This document shows, in pieces, positions 6,035-6,050 of a DNA stretch of 6,050 nt. The position numbers were made by a program, and so were the translations under genes. A model generated the notes under the pieces. It was given only the letters and a program-made list of their open reading frames with translations, was not told where the DNA came from and made no database searches. Source of the DNA: Clostridia bacterium (GTDB lineage Bacteria > Bacillota > Clostridia > Saccharofermentanales > UBA5734); contig RZZF01000118.1 in NCBI GenBank assembly GCA_009929975.1, forward strand, positions 1-6,050, in the 5' to 3' direction. Positions within the stretch are counted from its first letter, which is position 1; each line of letters opens with the position of its first letter.

Positions 6035-6050
6035 ATGACGATCATCAATC
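6035..6050 (+). CDS. Possible start of the next operon gene, cut by the window edge
   Basis: An ATG at 6035 opens a frame (M-T-I-I-N) that runs off the window, 37 bases after the flavoprotein stop. Only five codons are visible and the upstream GGGCCGGAA is a poor ribosome site, so this rests mainly on position. In related loci a GlpB-like flavoprotein, often with a small DUF1667 protein, follows a GlpA-like gene. Confidence 0.3.

Noticed and set aside
5404..6048. A 214-codon open frame on the minus strand opposite the flavoprotein gene
   Set aside because: It lies entirely antisense to a gene with clear FAD and iron-sulfur motifs, and its product shows no recognisable domain. Long antisense frames are common in GC-rich coding DNA.

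Overview
The window holds four large genes, all on the + strand, with a fifth probably just beginning at the right edge. Gene content, strong Shine-Dalgarno sites and close protein resemblances suggest an anaerobic, probably Bacillota/Clostridia-like bacterium of moderately high GC (mid-50s % by eye). The resemblances are a glutamate 2,3-aminomutase of the Clostridioides type and a Firmicutes-style GlpA-like flavoprotein with a C-terminal [2Fe-2S] domain. The taxonomic call is inference, since no marker gene is present.

Layout. Positions 1-1200 carry the 3'-terminal bulk of a radical SAM/PLP aminomutase. Its substrate-pocket residues are the Lys/Asn pair of glutamate 2,3-aminomutase rather than the Asp/Asp pair of lysine 2,3-aminomutase, so the predicted product is beta-glutamate, a known compatible solute. 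Positions 1201-1632 are a 432-base gap that I read as non-coding. It contains a 43-base near-perfect palindrome just after the aminomutase stop, a second copy of its core (TGGTGTCAGACACC) 101 bases later, and decayed half-copies. A very good sigma-A type promoter has its -35 box against that second copy, and a possible leader hairpin follows.

Positions 1633-5997 look like one transcription unit: a PlsC-type acyltransferase with an appended zinc ribbon and a possible PH/GRAM-like C-terminal domain, a GltS-related (ESS family) sodium:solute symporter, and a GlpA-like FAD oxidoreductase whose start overlaps the symporter stop (ATGA). A probable next gene starts at 6035.

How they fit together. 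The aminomutase and the GltS-like carrier could belong to one glutamate/beta-glutamate theme, but they are separated by a promoter and a repeat-bearing gap, so the link is only proximity. The acyltransferase and the GlpA-like enzyme both belong to families that handle glycerol-3-phosphate derivatives, which is also suggestive but unproven. I see no CRISPR, tRNA, rRNA, transposase gene or clearly new defence system. The least ordinary items are the palindrome pair beside the promoter and the multi-domain acyltransferase.
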